Assembly (NCBI GenBank): GCA_006386115.1
Contig: VFIW01000073.1
Span: forward strand, 124,001 to 188,000
DNA: 64,000 nt
Direction: 5' to 3'
DNA from: Globisporangium splendens
Taxonomy: Eukaryota; Oomycota; Peronosporomycetes; Pythiales; Pythiaceae
Positions within the stretch are counted from its first letter, which is position 1. Every line of letters begins with the position of its first letter. Below are positions 1 to 10,455 of this stretch, piece after piece. A program made the translations under genes and the position numbers. The notes under the pieces were generated by a model. The model saw only the letters and a list, made by a program, of their open reading frames with translations, did no database searches and was not told the DNA's origin.

Positions 1-174
1 CGCCGCCGTTGAAATCAACGTACTCTCCGATCACAGCGTACCGACGAGATGTTTGAGCTGCGGATCTGTGTACAAACGAGCTACAGAGAGAAGATCGGCA
101 CGCACTCGACACTTTGGCTCAAGAATTATTTACTGCACGACTCGGTACGACCTAAATGAAGTACGTGTGTGTTT

Positions 175-3100
175 CTATACCAACACTAGTGTGTGGGACG
201 CCCCGCATGCCATTTGTTTGATGTTTGCCACGGATTCCACGACCGTAACACGTCTACTTGCACTCAAATCCCTCTCCGCATCGCCGGGTTCGTCGTTGTC
301 TTCGTCATAGTCACTGTTAATTCTAGTGTTACTGGACAGGAGAAGAGTCCCGTTCGCTAGTTGCAAGCCATAGTGCGCTTCGCCGCAGGAGATGCCAACA
401 ATTTGATTGGCACATTCTTGAACGTTCGAAGGCAACGGCACCAACTCTGGTGACAGCTTGCAGCGCTCGGAGTCGGGCACAGCCAACGCAGGATCCCGAC
501 CGGAGAGAAACGCGATGCCAGTGTCCGCGAGGAAAAGCGAGAAATCGTTGCCTGCAGCGACATCCATCATCGAGAACCCATCGCGGCTATTTCGAGTCCA
601 CGAGAGCGCCATCACTTGCTTCGGATGGGCGACATCCATGAAGCATCCATGGCCCAACTGGCCAGAATCACCACGTCCCCAGGTGAATACAGCTCCATCC
701 CATGAAATTGCGAGCGAATGGTCTTTTCCAGCCGCGATTCGACGCACAAAGCCCTTCTTACTTGGATCGTCAAGTGACCGTGGGGTCTTCAGGTCCAGTG
801 CGATCCCAGTCCATGCCTCGTCCAGAACTTTAGGTTGCTTCACAGACAGAAAAAAAGAAAAAAACACCAGCACAAAATGTTAGCGCCTAGACCCTGATAG
901 GAGTGATATCATGCATGGCTTTCCTCTCACCACTGCGTCAGCAAAGCTCTCGGTGATGCGACCAAGCTTCGAGTACTTGTTACAGCCCCAGGAGAACACT
1001 TGGCCATCGGAAGAGAGACCAAGGGAATGGTACTCTCCACACGCGACAGAGCTCATGTACGTCCCACGAAGATCGGTCACCAGTGTCGGAGCTTCCACGG
1101 TTGTCGTCGCTGTCGCATGTGTGAGAAAGCCGAGTTGACCGCGAGCATTGCTTCCCCAAGCGTACACATGGCCATTCACATCCGTTGCAAGGGTGTGGAA
1201 TGCACCACACGCCACGTGGACGACATGCATATGCTCCAATGCTGTAACACGCTGTGGGTGGTCAACACGTCGTGAGTCACCAGCAGCCGAAGGGTAACCA
1301 AGGCGGCCGCCACTTCGGTCGCCCCAAGTGTAGAGCTTGCCTTGATCTGTCACGACGGCGAAAAAGCGCTGGCCACCGCTGATTTGGACGAATTTGCTGC
1401 CTTCTGGTTCAAAGTTGACTTTCTGCGTTCTGAAGCTTGGACTACTCTCAGTCATCTCTACGACTTCGTAATCTTCAGCGCTGGATGGTGACCAGTCTCC
1501 GATAACCATAAGTTGAGTGCTTGTCTGTGCGGGATCATTCGAAGCAACCGACTCGCTGCTCGTGCTGTGATCCGAACTCACTGCACGTGACGTAGAGATC
1601 TTCTCCTTGGTTTCCCGAACACCGTCCACATTGCGGGCATGAGCAAGTTCGCTCTTGGACAGCAGAATGCCTTGGGAACAGGACTCATTGTCGAATAAAC
1701 GTTCCCCTAGCGGACCAATCGAACCATTTTGACATGTTCGACATGCGTCCACGTGGGATGCCCGCAGCAGGAAATATTCGATCGCGACTTGGAAATTGGC
1801 GATCGTAAACCCCAGCGCCGTCGTATTCGAGTTGATGAAATGGTAGTCGGAGATGTATTGCAGCACCGCAGCAATCGGAAATTTGGTTGTTGCTGAGCCT
1901 TGCGCTTCTTGTGGAGATGCTGCTCGATCTTTTCTGGCATCTGCGTCTTCACCGTTTCCTACCGGAGATTTAAAGAGCGTTGTGTGATTGTATGCCTGGA
2001 CCAGAACGTACAGCAACTGGTCGAGAATATCATCGGTGGTCATCTGGTGTGATTCTGCCCTACCGCGAACGAGTCACTCACACGTTGGCCACCATCAAGA
2101 CTTACTTCAACGACCAAGAACTTTATTGTAAACGTACCGAAGTCCAGGTTGTGTTGCCTCAGACTGCGCTCAATGGCATCGTTGATCTTGTCAATGCAGC
2201 TTTTGAATGCCAGCAGCATATCTAACGGCGTCTTTCGGTCGTGGACATCCAGCAGCGCGTTTCTAGCTTCGTGAGCGTAACACTATCCAAAACAACAAGT
2301 CAATGACGATCAGCGCGTAACTACAATGAAATAACACAGTGTAGCTATAAAGCTCACCTGGAATGCTTTACGAATACCAAAATCCTCTGGCGTGTAATGG
2401 CGCATCTTGTAGAGCACGTTGCTTAGCGTTTCCTCTTGCTCTTGGCAGCTAATCACGACGCGTGGGAAGATGAACTCGTGCAGTTGCTCCATTAAATAGC
2501 ACTCGACGACTTGCTGGATCTGCAGCAAGTGACTCGCATGCTGCTGCTGCCTTCCTCCTCCGTTTCCAAGAGCATCGTCGTCGTCTTCACTGTCATCAAA
2601 GCTCCCGTACTGCAGAATCTCCTCGACCGCAGCCTCCCACTCCTCCTTCAGCAGACTTGGCAGCGTCTGCTCGTATCGATTGAAGAACTGGTTGTGCGTG
2701 CAAATCTTCTTCACCTGCGCGATCGTCTCGTCCAAATGGTAGAACACGAGCTCGTTCTCTGGGAACGCGCGCAGAATCGCCGTGTACCGTCGGAACGTGG
2801 CCACATCGATCTCGTTCGGATCCTCCGGCACGGCGATACCACCGACCAGCGGCTGGCTCAGATGCAGCACCATGACCAATTGGTGTCCAATCTCTTTGCG
2901 CTCTGAGAGCAGAATGCGCACTTTCCGCGGTTCCTCAAAGCCCTTGCCCGTGTGGATATGGGAGCCCACGATCGCCACCGTCTTGCCTGGAAAAGGACAC
3001 AACCGTTAGCCCACGATATCTAGTGCACACTGCTTTAGCAACAGCGTCCATTGCAGTCATTTAGAAGCGTACCATTGAGCGTATCGTACTCGCCAGGGCG

Positions 3101-3286
3101 CCGCGCGTGCGCATCCGTGGCGGTGCCCGCGGGCGTGAGGAAGTGCGTGTAGAGCGCGTCCTGCGTGAGCGCGTCGTCGGCGACCAGCGAGCGCGGCTGC
3201 GGCACGCAGAACAGGCAGTTGGATGGGATCGCGCGCTGCGTCGTCTCCAGGTCGCGCGCGAACGCGTCCACGAACATCGCGGCCAT
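175..3286 (-). CDS. VPS9-domain / RCC1-repeat protein, probable Rab5-family guanine nucleotide exchange factor
   Basis: Five exons on the minus strand: 3073-3286, 2358-2986, 2138-2282, 931-2054 and 175-837. All four introns are GT-AG and 75-93 bases long, and the phases close into 924 residues. The N-terminal ~280 residues are a helical region with an acidic and poly-Gln patch. A VPS9 core follows, spanning the exon 3/4 junction (TTDDILDQLLYVLVQA, then YISDYHFIN and FTIANFQVAIEYFL). The rest holds RCC1 blades (LYTWGDRSGGRLG, VYAWGSNARGQLG, VFSWGCNKYSKLG, VFTWGRGDSGQLG). VPS9 domains activate Rab5-type GTPases on endosomes; RCC1 repeats form a propeller that binds partners. The start could instead be an in-frame ATG at 3346. 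The stop at 175 follows ACGASHTLVLV, and fewer than seven clear blades are visible, so a further exon beyond the window edge is possible. Confidence 0.85.
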
Positions 3287-3958
3287 TGTCGTCGTCGCTC
3301 TTGTCAATGCTGCTTGTGGTTGACAAAGAAGGAGGGAGGTATCCACAAGTTAAAAATGGAAAATCTAGATTTGGCCGTGTCAAAACTGGACTCAGTTATT
3401 GATACATAAAATGCATCAATCGAATTTCGAAATGAATATATCTGGTTATGGAATATTTTGATGGATCATCGGCTTCCCTTCTTCTTCTCAGTTGAAGTGG
3501 CAAGAAGGGATGGGATCTGCTGTCGCTGAGTGGTGGAGTGCACACTCTCACTAGGGGAGGGGATCCACCATCCGCTTTTTGAGCGAGCGGATCCGCTCAT
3601 TGCTCCACCAAATGGGTACTCAAAGGATACTTTTTTTTTCGGCCAGGCTGCGACCACTTGATGCTCCACTGTGATGTGGCAGGTGAAGTGGCGCCAGTAG
3701 AAGAGTGGTACGGAGGTTAGGTCATGCAGTTGCAGTCTGGAAAAATACGAGAAAGGGAAAAAATACTGACCTGTGGAAGCCTATACAACACATTTGCCGA
3801 ATGTGCAGCGAGTGGTGTAATTTCTGCGTCCTCGCACAGGTTCGTGACGTGGTTATAATTTGCAAGTGTCAAGTGTATCAATGCGTGTGACTCGAGTGTT
3901 TTCTAATGGTTGATGCTTGTAGATAAGCGGTTCATAACCAAATACATCCAGAACGTAT
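3287..3958. other. Intergenic, no gene recognised
   Basis: This AT-richer stretch lies between the VPS9-RCC1 gene and the inverted LTR. It contains an imperfect inverted repeat, TGGTGGAGTGC near 3530 against TTGGTGGAGCA on the other strand near 3611, with GGATCC inside each arm. A short minus-strand open frame (3466-3669) resembles no family known to me. Confidence 0.5.
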
Positions 3959-4609
3959 CGGTAAGAGGGCGCTGTTCACAACAGTCCCTCGAACACGGCA
4001 CACACGCTTGTGCGATGAGGAAGCGATCTCCCGACTTGGAGGGAGGAAGAAGACTTGAGGGCTTGGAGGAAAATTTGCAACTGAATTGAAAAGGTTATGG
4101 TTCCTGTCACTACTTGTAAATGAACCCCAAGGGATCCTACAGGTTTTATAACTAAAACCTAAACATACACAATAAAACCTATGAATCTGATATATAAAAC
4201 CTTGGGTACACTGAGGTTGAACCTACGGGATCTTATAGAAGCTTGAACTTCAAGTCTTATTTAAAATCCCTGCAAAGTGATTGGCTCGCGCCACTCACTT
4301 CAGGTGGCAGAGACACGTCGGTCTCGTCGCCAGCCCAGTTTCCCAAGCAGGAACCATCACTCAGTACTTGATTAGTACATGGATGTCATCGCTCAGTACT
4401 GATTAGTATATGAGAACAACATTCTGCACTGATCAGCACAGAGAACACTCGTGACGTCATCGAATGACGTCACACGTGCATGTGGGGACTGTATTACCGT
4501 AATCCCTTTGTTATTTGTGTCTCCACAATGCACGCTGAAGGTGGTGTGTGACACACTAGATCCGGGAACAGATCCACCTTCATGTAATGGCTGGTTGTAG
4601 CCCATTACA
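3959..4609 (-). repeat. LTR of copy B (inverted)
   Basis: On the minus strand it reads TGTAATGGGC... to ...CCCTCTTAC, then CG where the intact LTRs end CA, so its outer terminus carries a substitution. It aligns along its whole length with the two LTRs at 5829-6480 and 12846-13494. It keeps two copies of the 8-base palindrome TGACGTCA. Confidence 0.9.
4452..4472. promoter_or_regulatory. Paired TGACGTCA (CRE/ATF-type) palindromes in LTR B
   Basis: Two perfect TGACGTCA octamers lie at 4452-4459 and 4465-4472, five bases apart, forming a larger palindrome. In other eukaryotes this octamer is the binding site of CREB/ATF-type bZIP factors. Its use here is inferred from the motif and from its conservation in the 5' LTR of copy A. 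Confidence 0.45.
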
Positions 4610-4685
4610 TCATCCCCTCCTTAAAGTCACAAGTACCTTGCGTACTTTTGCAGACCTTTCGGAGCAGTTCACTTTTCATTCGGCA

Positions 4686-5752
4686 ATGAAGCGACCAAGT
4701 GACCAAGTGAACCGTGAAGAACGTCCGTCGTCCAAGCGACAGCGGACAGCTCCAGAACTCTTTGACATTTCTCCCATTCTGAAGAAGAAGGGGGATCTCG
4801 AGTTCTACAAGGAGCGGTTCTTCAGTTGGCGTCGGATCAACGATCGCGATGATCCGAACCAACACACCGCAGCCCAGAGAGACTCATGGCGAACATTCGT
4901 TCGTCTTGAGAACGAGAACAAGATGGAGCGTCTTCTTCGTCGTGGCAATGCTCGTGCCCAAAGAAGAACTCCTGCTGACGACAGAGCGAATCCTAGCTCT
5001 GGTCGTCGTAGTGTCGCCCCTGGCGACGCTACAAGCAGTTCTCATAGCTGCGGATCACGTCGGGAACATCAGACTCCAATGTCTGACGAGGCTCCCACGT
5101 GTCCGAGCTCGGTGGATATCCACGCCACCGAACTCTGTAGAAGCGTTGATGGTTCAACTGCTTCTTTCCTCGACGATGAGTCGGTCGATCTTCGTGATCA
5201 ACAATCGACTCAACCACCCAGCGATGCTCTCCCTGAGAGTCTAACAACGGGGTGGGGCTGAACGAGAAAACGATTGAGCGACTCTGGAAGTGGAAGAGTG
5301 CTCATCGTGGGCAAATCGAGGCTTTGCAGCAGCGTTGTTCGAAGCTTGAGGAACGCTGCGAGAGTCTCGAGAACCTTGTCGCCGATCATGAGTCGAAGAT
5401 CGACGATCTGGCAGAAGGTTCTGCCCAGTGTTCGGCTTTGGAGTCCCGTTACGAGGAACGGTTCCAACAGGTTCAGGACGAACTTGTTCGACTCCGGAAG
5501 AACGAGAAGTCTCGTGAGTTGGCTCACGATCGCCTGTTGCGCTCTGTGGAAGAGGCAGGTTCGGCTCTCGAGGTACTTCGTGGTGAGTACCACTCTCGTC
5601 TTCAAGCGTTGGAGGCAGTGAAGGACCAATCCTTCGACGTCCTGCAACTCCTGTACGCCGAGAAGAATCTCCAGAGCGATGAGCTGTTTGCTCTTCGCAA
5701 TCAAGTGGAGAAGCTTCACGATCAGCTCGATCGTTTGCGGAAGATCTCGTAG
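4686..5752 (+). pseudogene. Antisense reading frame of copy B: basic coiled-coil protein with one frameshift
   Basis: The frame runs antisense to the retrotransposon, starting at an ATG 77 bases inside the LTR edge. It begins MKRPSDQ and has basic, nuclear-signal-like stretches (KRPS, SSKRQR), a conserved charged block (FYKERFFSWRRIND), a Ser/Thr/Asp-rich middle, and a long coiled coil from about residue 190 ending QLDRLRKIS. One G is missing from a G run near 5250 compared with copy A, which ends the first frame after ESLTTGWG; the coiled coil continues in the next frame from 5252. Copy A has the same protein without this frameshift but with a stop at codon 3. No family was recognised. It could be an element-encoded regulator or structural protein; the function is unknown. 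Confidence 0.6.
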
Positions 5753-5819
5753 GATCCGCAGATCCACTTGGAAGGTAAGGCTTTAGTCTACCCACATAAA
5801 ATGTCGGGTGTAGACGCAT
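5029..5819 (-). pseudogene. Sense pol remnant of copy B: integrase C-terminus, linker and chromodomain
   Basis: Read on the minus strand, this begins at MRLHPTFYVGRLKPYLPSG, the end of the integrase C-terminal region. It continues through a Ser/Arg/Pro-rich linker and ends in a chromodomain (WVVESIVDHEDRP, FYRVRWRGYPPSSDTWEP). The one-base difference near 5250 that breaks the antisense frame also shifts this frame, separating the linker (5241-5819) from the chromodomain (5029-5247). Nothing upstream of MRLHPT remains. Confidence 0.75.
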
Positions 5820-5828
5820 GCGTGTAGG

Positions 5829-6480
5829 TGTAATGGGCTATAACCAGCCACTACATGAAGGTGGATCTGTTCCCAGATCTAGTGTGTCACACACCACCTT
5901 CAGCGTGCATTGTGGAGACACAAATAACAAAAGGGATTACGGTAATACAGTCCCCACATGCACGTGTGACGTCATTCGATGACGTCACGAGTGTTCTCTG
6001 TACTGATCAGTGCAGAATGTTGTTCTCATGTACTAATCAGTACTGAGCGATGACATCCATGTACTAATCAAGTACTGAGTGATGGTTCCTGCTTGGGAAA
6101 CTGCACTGGCGACGAGACCGACGTGTCTCTGCCACCTGGAGTGAGTGGCGCGAGCCAATCACTTTGCAGGGATTTTATACAAGACTTGGAGTTCAAGCTT
6201 CTAGAAGATCCCGTAGGTTCAACCTCAGTGCACCCAAGGTTTTATATATCAGATTCATAGGTTTTATTGTGTATGTTTAGGTTTTAGTTATAAAACCTGT
6301 ATGAGCCCTTGGGGTTCATTTGTAGGTAGCGACAGGAACCATAACCATTTTTAATTCAGTTGCAAATTTTCCTCCAAGTACTCAAGTCTTCGTTCCTCCC
6401 TCCAAGTCGGGAGATCGCTTCCTCTGGCACAATCGTGTGTGCCGTGTTTGAGGGACTGTTGTGAACAGCGCCCTCTTACA
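5829..6480 (+). repeat. 5' LTR of copy A
   Basis: 652 bases, starting TGTAATGGGC and ending CCCTCTTACA, with TG...CA termini and short terminal inverted repeats (TGTAA/TTACA). It includes the paired TGACGTCA sites, two near-repeats of a TACTAATCA-GTACTGAG unit around 6028-6083, and AT-rich sequence around 6240-6300 that could hold promoter or polyadenylation signals. Confidence 0.93.
5967..5987. promoter_or_regulatory. Paired TGACGTCA (CRE/ATF-type) palindromes in the 5' LTR
   Basis: Perfect TGACGTCA octamers at 5967-5974 and 5980-5987, as in LTR B. In the 3' LTR (about 12983-13003) the corresponding sites read TGGCGTCA and TGGCGCCA, so that LTR has lost both perfect sites. A bZIP-type factor is the expected binder; this is inference from the motif. 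Confidence 0.45.
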
Positions 6481-6482
6481 CC

Positions 6483-6500
6483 TGGTAGCACTTCGAGCGG
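6483..6500 (+). other. Putative tRNA primer-binding site
   Basis: TGGTAGCACTTCGAGCGG begins two bases after the 5' LTR. A primer-binding site here should start with TGG, the complement of a tRNA CCA end, as this does. The matching tRNA could not be identified by eye. Confidence 0.45.
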
Positions 6501-6521
6501 TCCTTCCAACGACCCAGTGAA

Positions 6522-7647
6522 GTGAAGAGGTTTGACGACGCGGCTTTAAGCACGTCGAGCATTCCTGTCCAAGACCCTGCGAGCATCCTTGTTTGGAACA
6601 TGGATGCTACAGGAACCCCACTCGGTCCAGCAGTACCGGAAACCGTCGAGTTGACTATTGAGGGTTTCCCTCATCTGTCTTCTCATGAGTGGATGGCGCT
6701 TGAGCGCATGCGAGATGTCATCGGAGAGGCTGCTGTGGTCAGTCTGCTTCGATCGGCGTCTCCAGAAGACCAGAAGAGCGCGGTGGTCAGCTTCATGCAC
6801 CACGAGATCATGTCCTCCCGGAAGCAGGTCGCAACCCCTGTTTCCTCAATCAGGACGGTGCCACTGAAGCTTGACGTCTCTCCGTATCGCGGCGGAGAGA
6901 ACGAGCCTCTCTCACGATGGTTCGTAGAGTTGGATGCAGCGATCACTGCAAGACAACTGCGAGACCCTTCGTAGCAAGTGTTGTTCGCGATGTCCAACCT
7001 TGCGGGTCGTGCGAAGAGCTGGGCGTATGGCAAGCGTTTAGCCGGTCTAAACTGCTTCCCCAGCTGTGGTCATTTCAAGACCGAACTCAAGAAGGCGTTT
7101 GAACCTCCACAGAGTGAGTTCCGCGCGCGCCGAGTTCCTCAAGCTTCGTCAAGGCCGTTTCGACCTTCACTCGTATGCACAACGTGCTCGCTACTTGGTG
7201 TCGAGCATCGTTGACGAGCCGATTGACGTCCCGACACAAGTCGTGACGTTCATGACGGGTCTGAACGATGGTCCGATTCGGAACCAACTGTTCCGCGAGT
7301 ACCCCAAGACGCTGGACGAAGCTATCGAACGTGCGATGCAAGAAGAGTTCAGCATGAAGCAAGCGAAATTCCATGGGTTCGCGTCGAGACCAATGCGGCA
7401 ATCGAATGCCGCGCATGACGGTCCCGAGCCCATGGACATCTCGTACATTTCCACGCCTGGAAATGAGCGTCCTCGCAACGATGGGAAGTGTTTCCGTTGC
7501 GGGAAGCCGGGTCACATTGATCGGAACTGCAAGGTGTCTTTGCCGGGTCGGCAAACGACACAGGGTGCTCGTTCGAACAACCACGATCGTTCTTACGGTA
7601 GTCGGTTCGAGCGGTCACCTGGGCCAAAAAACGGGAATGGACAGTAG
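6522..7647 (+). pseudogene. gag (capsid/nucleocapsid) of copy A, interrupted
   Basis: The frame opens at 6522, runs to an in-frame TAG at 6972-6974, continues in the same frame (FAMSNLAGRAKSWAYG), then shifts by one base near 7125 into a frame that reaches 7647. The second half has the retrotransposon gag signature (FMTGLNDGPIRNQLF, then EAIERAMQEE) and a CCHC zinc knuckle, CFRCGKPGHIDRNC, near 7489-7530. Gag packages element RNA into virus-like particles. One stop and one frameshift make it defective as read. Confidence 0.85.
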
Positions 7648-10455
7648 GGGCGGGGCCTCCTACTGGCCCGGAAAAGAGGACTGTGGACGTTGTGGAGACA
7701 CAGGACTCTGGCCCTATGTGCATCAAGCACATGCAGTTTCCACTACGAGTGAGAAGAGTGTCAGTCAAACGTCAAGTTTGATCGTTCACAAAGCTCATGT
7801 AGACGGTATTGCAACGCCTCTACGAGCTTTGGTTGACACTGGTGCGTCGAACAACTTTGTTCGAGATGAAGTGATCATCAGGCATGATGTCTTCGTGCCT
7901 GATGCGAACGAAGAGAAGACGATGACTGTCCGGTTGGCAAATGGGTCAACTGTGAAGATGTCGAAGCGCGTGGTGCGCTTGGCAATCAAGTGTGAAGATT
8001 TCCGAGGTGAAGACGAGTTCATTTTACTCGACCTCGATGACAAGTTTGATATCATCCTGGGGATGCCATGGTTGAAGCGTTATCAACCTAGCATTGACCG
8101 GATGAATATGAAGATCTCCGTTGGCAAGTCACGCGATGTTGACTTGTGCTGCACAACAACGGATGAAGTAGTATGGGTGTATACATCTGTGGAAGAGATC
8201 CCAGATGGCCCTTGTGATATTGCGGTGTGCGATGGCCCCCCATGTTCACAAGCGGTATCCATTTTGAAGACGACGAACGGAGGTGGAGCGGTCAGGCGCC
8301 AGAAAAAGACTGTCTCCTTTGCCATCGACGACGAGAAGGTTCGCGATGGCGTTGGCAAGAGTGAATGGAAGAGGAATAGACACCCTTCCCAAGACAAGAA
8401 GAAGAAGACCAGCAAGAGAAGTTTTTCGTCAAGGGTTTTGAGTTCCCCTGATCAAGGTACAAGTGGTGATGACGAAGGGAGTGTCCAAGCACAAGACATT
8501 CCGAGCGAGTTTGTGAATATCGCGGTCTACAATGAAGAAGGTGACGTGGATGTAATCCGTCACGTGAAGATTGAAAATCCTCCAAGTTCAGTCCAAGAGT
8601 TGATTTCCTTGCCATCAATGAGCAAGAAGACACTGGAGCGCAGCCTAGCGAGAGGCGATATTGCGCAAGTGTGTGTGATCGTCGAAATGGTCGACGAAGG
8701 CTTCGTCAACACAGCATCAAGTGCAGATGTGTTGGACGAAAAGACACGGAAGGAAAGGTTCGAGGAGCAGTCGTGGGACGCCCTCAAGAAGAACCCCGTG
8801 TATGCGCTTGCCAGGGAATTTGAAGACATTTTCCCTGACAAGGTGCCGGACGAATTGCCATTCGACAGAGGCATTCGTCGTGAGATTGATGTACTTCCTG
8901 GCACGAAGTACTGCATCACAAGACAGTGGCCGTTGCCAAAGGAACAAGTCGAGGCAATCGACGAGTTCTTTGCACAACGTGCTAAGGCTGGTCATGTGCG
9001 GGAGAGCAAGTCTCCGCATTGCAACCCCACTTTCTGTGTGAAGAAGGCAACTGGAGGTTGGCGCATTGTTCATGCTTTCAACAAGCTGAACGACGCGACA
9101 ATTCCGGCCCAGACTCCGGTTCCACGCAAGGACATCATCCTTGATGGAATGGTTGGCAGCACCGTCTTTAGTGCTATCGATCTGAAAGATGGGTTCTATC
9201 AGATTCGAATGCGCGAAGACGATGTCCCACTAACCGCAGTGAGTACCCCGAGTGGTATGCTGTGGGAATGATTAGTGATGCCACAGGGACTGAAGAATGC
9301 TCCTGCGACCTTCAATCGAATGGTCACGAACGTTCTTCGCCCTCTGTGAACATTTGCACCAAGTTACTTGGACGATATTTTCGTTCATAGTAAGATCACG
9401 AATGGGAAGTCTGATGTCGATGTTCATCTCGATCATCTTCGTCAAGTTTTCCAGGTCATGCGTGAGAATAAACTCTACGCAAACTTGAAGGAGTGCATGT
9501 TCTTCGCCCCCGAGATCCCTGTTCTCGGTTGTTTTGTGGGCAAGAGCGGTGTTCGAGTCGATCCGGAGAAGGTCAAGGCTATTGACGATTGGCCAGTGCC
9601 TCAGAACGCCAAACAGCTGCGACAATGGTTGGGTTTAGCCAACTACTTGCACAAGTACACGCGCAATTATGCAGCGTTGGTGCAACCCCTCACGCAGCTC
9701 TTGAAGAAAGACGTTGAGTGGAAGTGGTCGAAAGACCATCAGACGGCGTTCGAAGAAGTCAAGAGGAGTCTTCGAGAAGCTCCTGTATTGGCTCTGCCAA
9801 ACCACGACAAGCCGTTCCACGTCGTCTGTGATGCGAGCGACTATGCCATCGGTTGCGCATTGATGCAACACGATGATGAGGGTCATGAGCGAGTTGTGTC
9901 GTATCAGTCACGACAACTTCGACCCGCAGAACGGAACTACCCAGTTCACGACAAGGAACTTCTGGCGATGAAGTATTCTTTGGTCAAGTTCCGTGTGTAT
10001 CTGCTTGGCGAGGCGCTTTGCTATTCTAAACTGCTCACGCATCTCTGCGTACAGCGGTAAAGACTCCTCACTTGTCGCAAAGAATGGCGAGATGGTTCTC
10101 CTTCTTTGCAGAGTACAACTTTGTTGTACACTACAAGCCAGGCAAGACTAACATCTTAGCCGATGCGCTGTCAAGACGTCCGGATTACGATCCGAAGACC
10201 AAGAGTGAAGACACGGACGGAGCGTGTCGACTCTTTGAAGATGTTCAAGCGATCGCGGTGCAAGCAACGACTACAGTGCGAGAAGAGATCGTCGAAGGGT
10301 ACAAGTCTGACGAAACATGTCAGGACTTGCTGAAGTACTTCAAGGACCCTTCCGACAAAGCGCTGCAAGGTCTTCCGTCGCGCACAAGATCGCGAATTTC
10401 ACCGCTTCCTGTACACAATATTGTTGTACTATGCGGTTCGAACAAACAAAAGTGA
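7644..10455 (+). pseudogene. pol 5' part of copy A: aspartic protease, reverse transcriptase, RNase H (interrupted)
   Basis: The protease carries ALVDTGASNNFV near 7827-7862 and IILGMPWLKRY near 8050. RT begins around 8890 (SPHCNPTFCVKKATGGWRIV, FSAIDLKDGFYQI). The frame is cut by TGA at 9269-9271, where the family normally has a tryptophan (LWEW), and by TGA at 9347-9349. The catalytic YLDD follows at 9365-9376. Connection and RNase H regions (FHVVCDASDYAIGCAL, YPVHDKELLAMK) run to about 10010, where a frameshift moves the rest (RMARWFSFFAEYNFVVHYK, ADALSRRPD) into another frame. Most of the enzyme is readable, but no single open frame encodes it. Confidence 0.9.

Larger units (their letters stand above)
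3959..5828 (-). mobile_element. Truncated, inverted Ty3/gypsy copy (copy B)
   Basis: This is the 3' part of a chromodomain gypsy element in reverse orientation: a complete LTR (3959-4609), a polypurine tract just inside it (read on the minus strand as AAGGAGGGGATGA, about 4610-4622), and internal sequence matching 11627-12845 of copy A. It stops abruptly at 5828, where the 5' LTR of copy A begins. The sense gag, protease, RT and most of integrase are missing. Copy B differs from copy A by scattered substitutions, so the two are separate copies and not one recent duplication. Confidence 0.9.

Noticed and set aside
3466..3669. A 67-codon minus-strand frame
   Set aside because: It overlaps the imperfect inverted repeat and has no family resemblance; probably chance.
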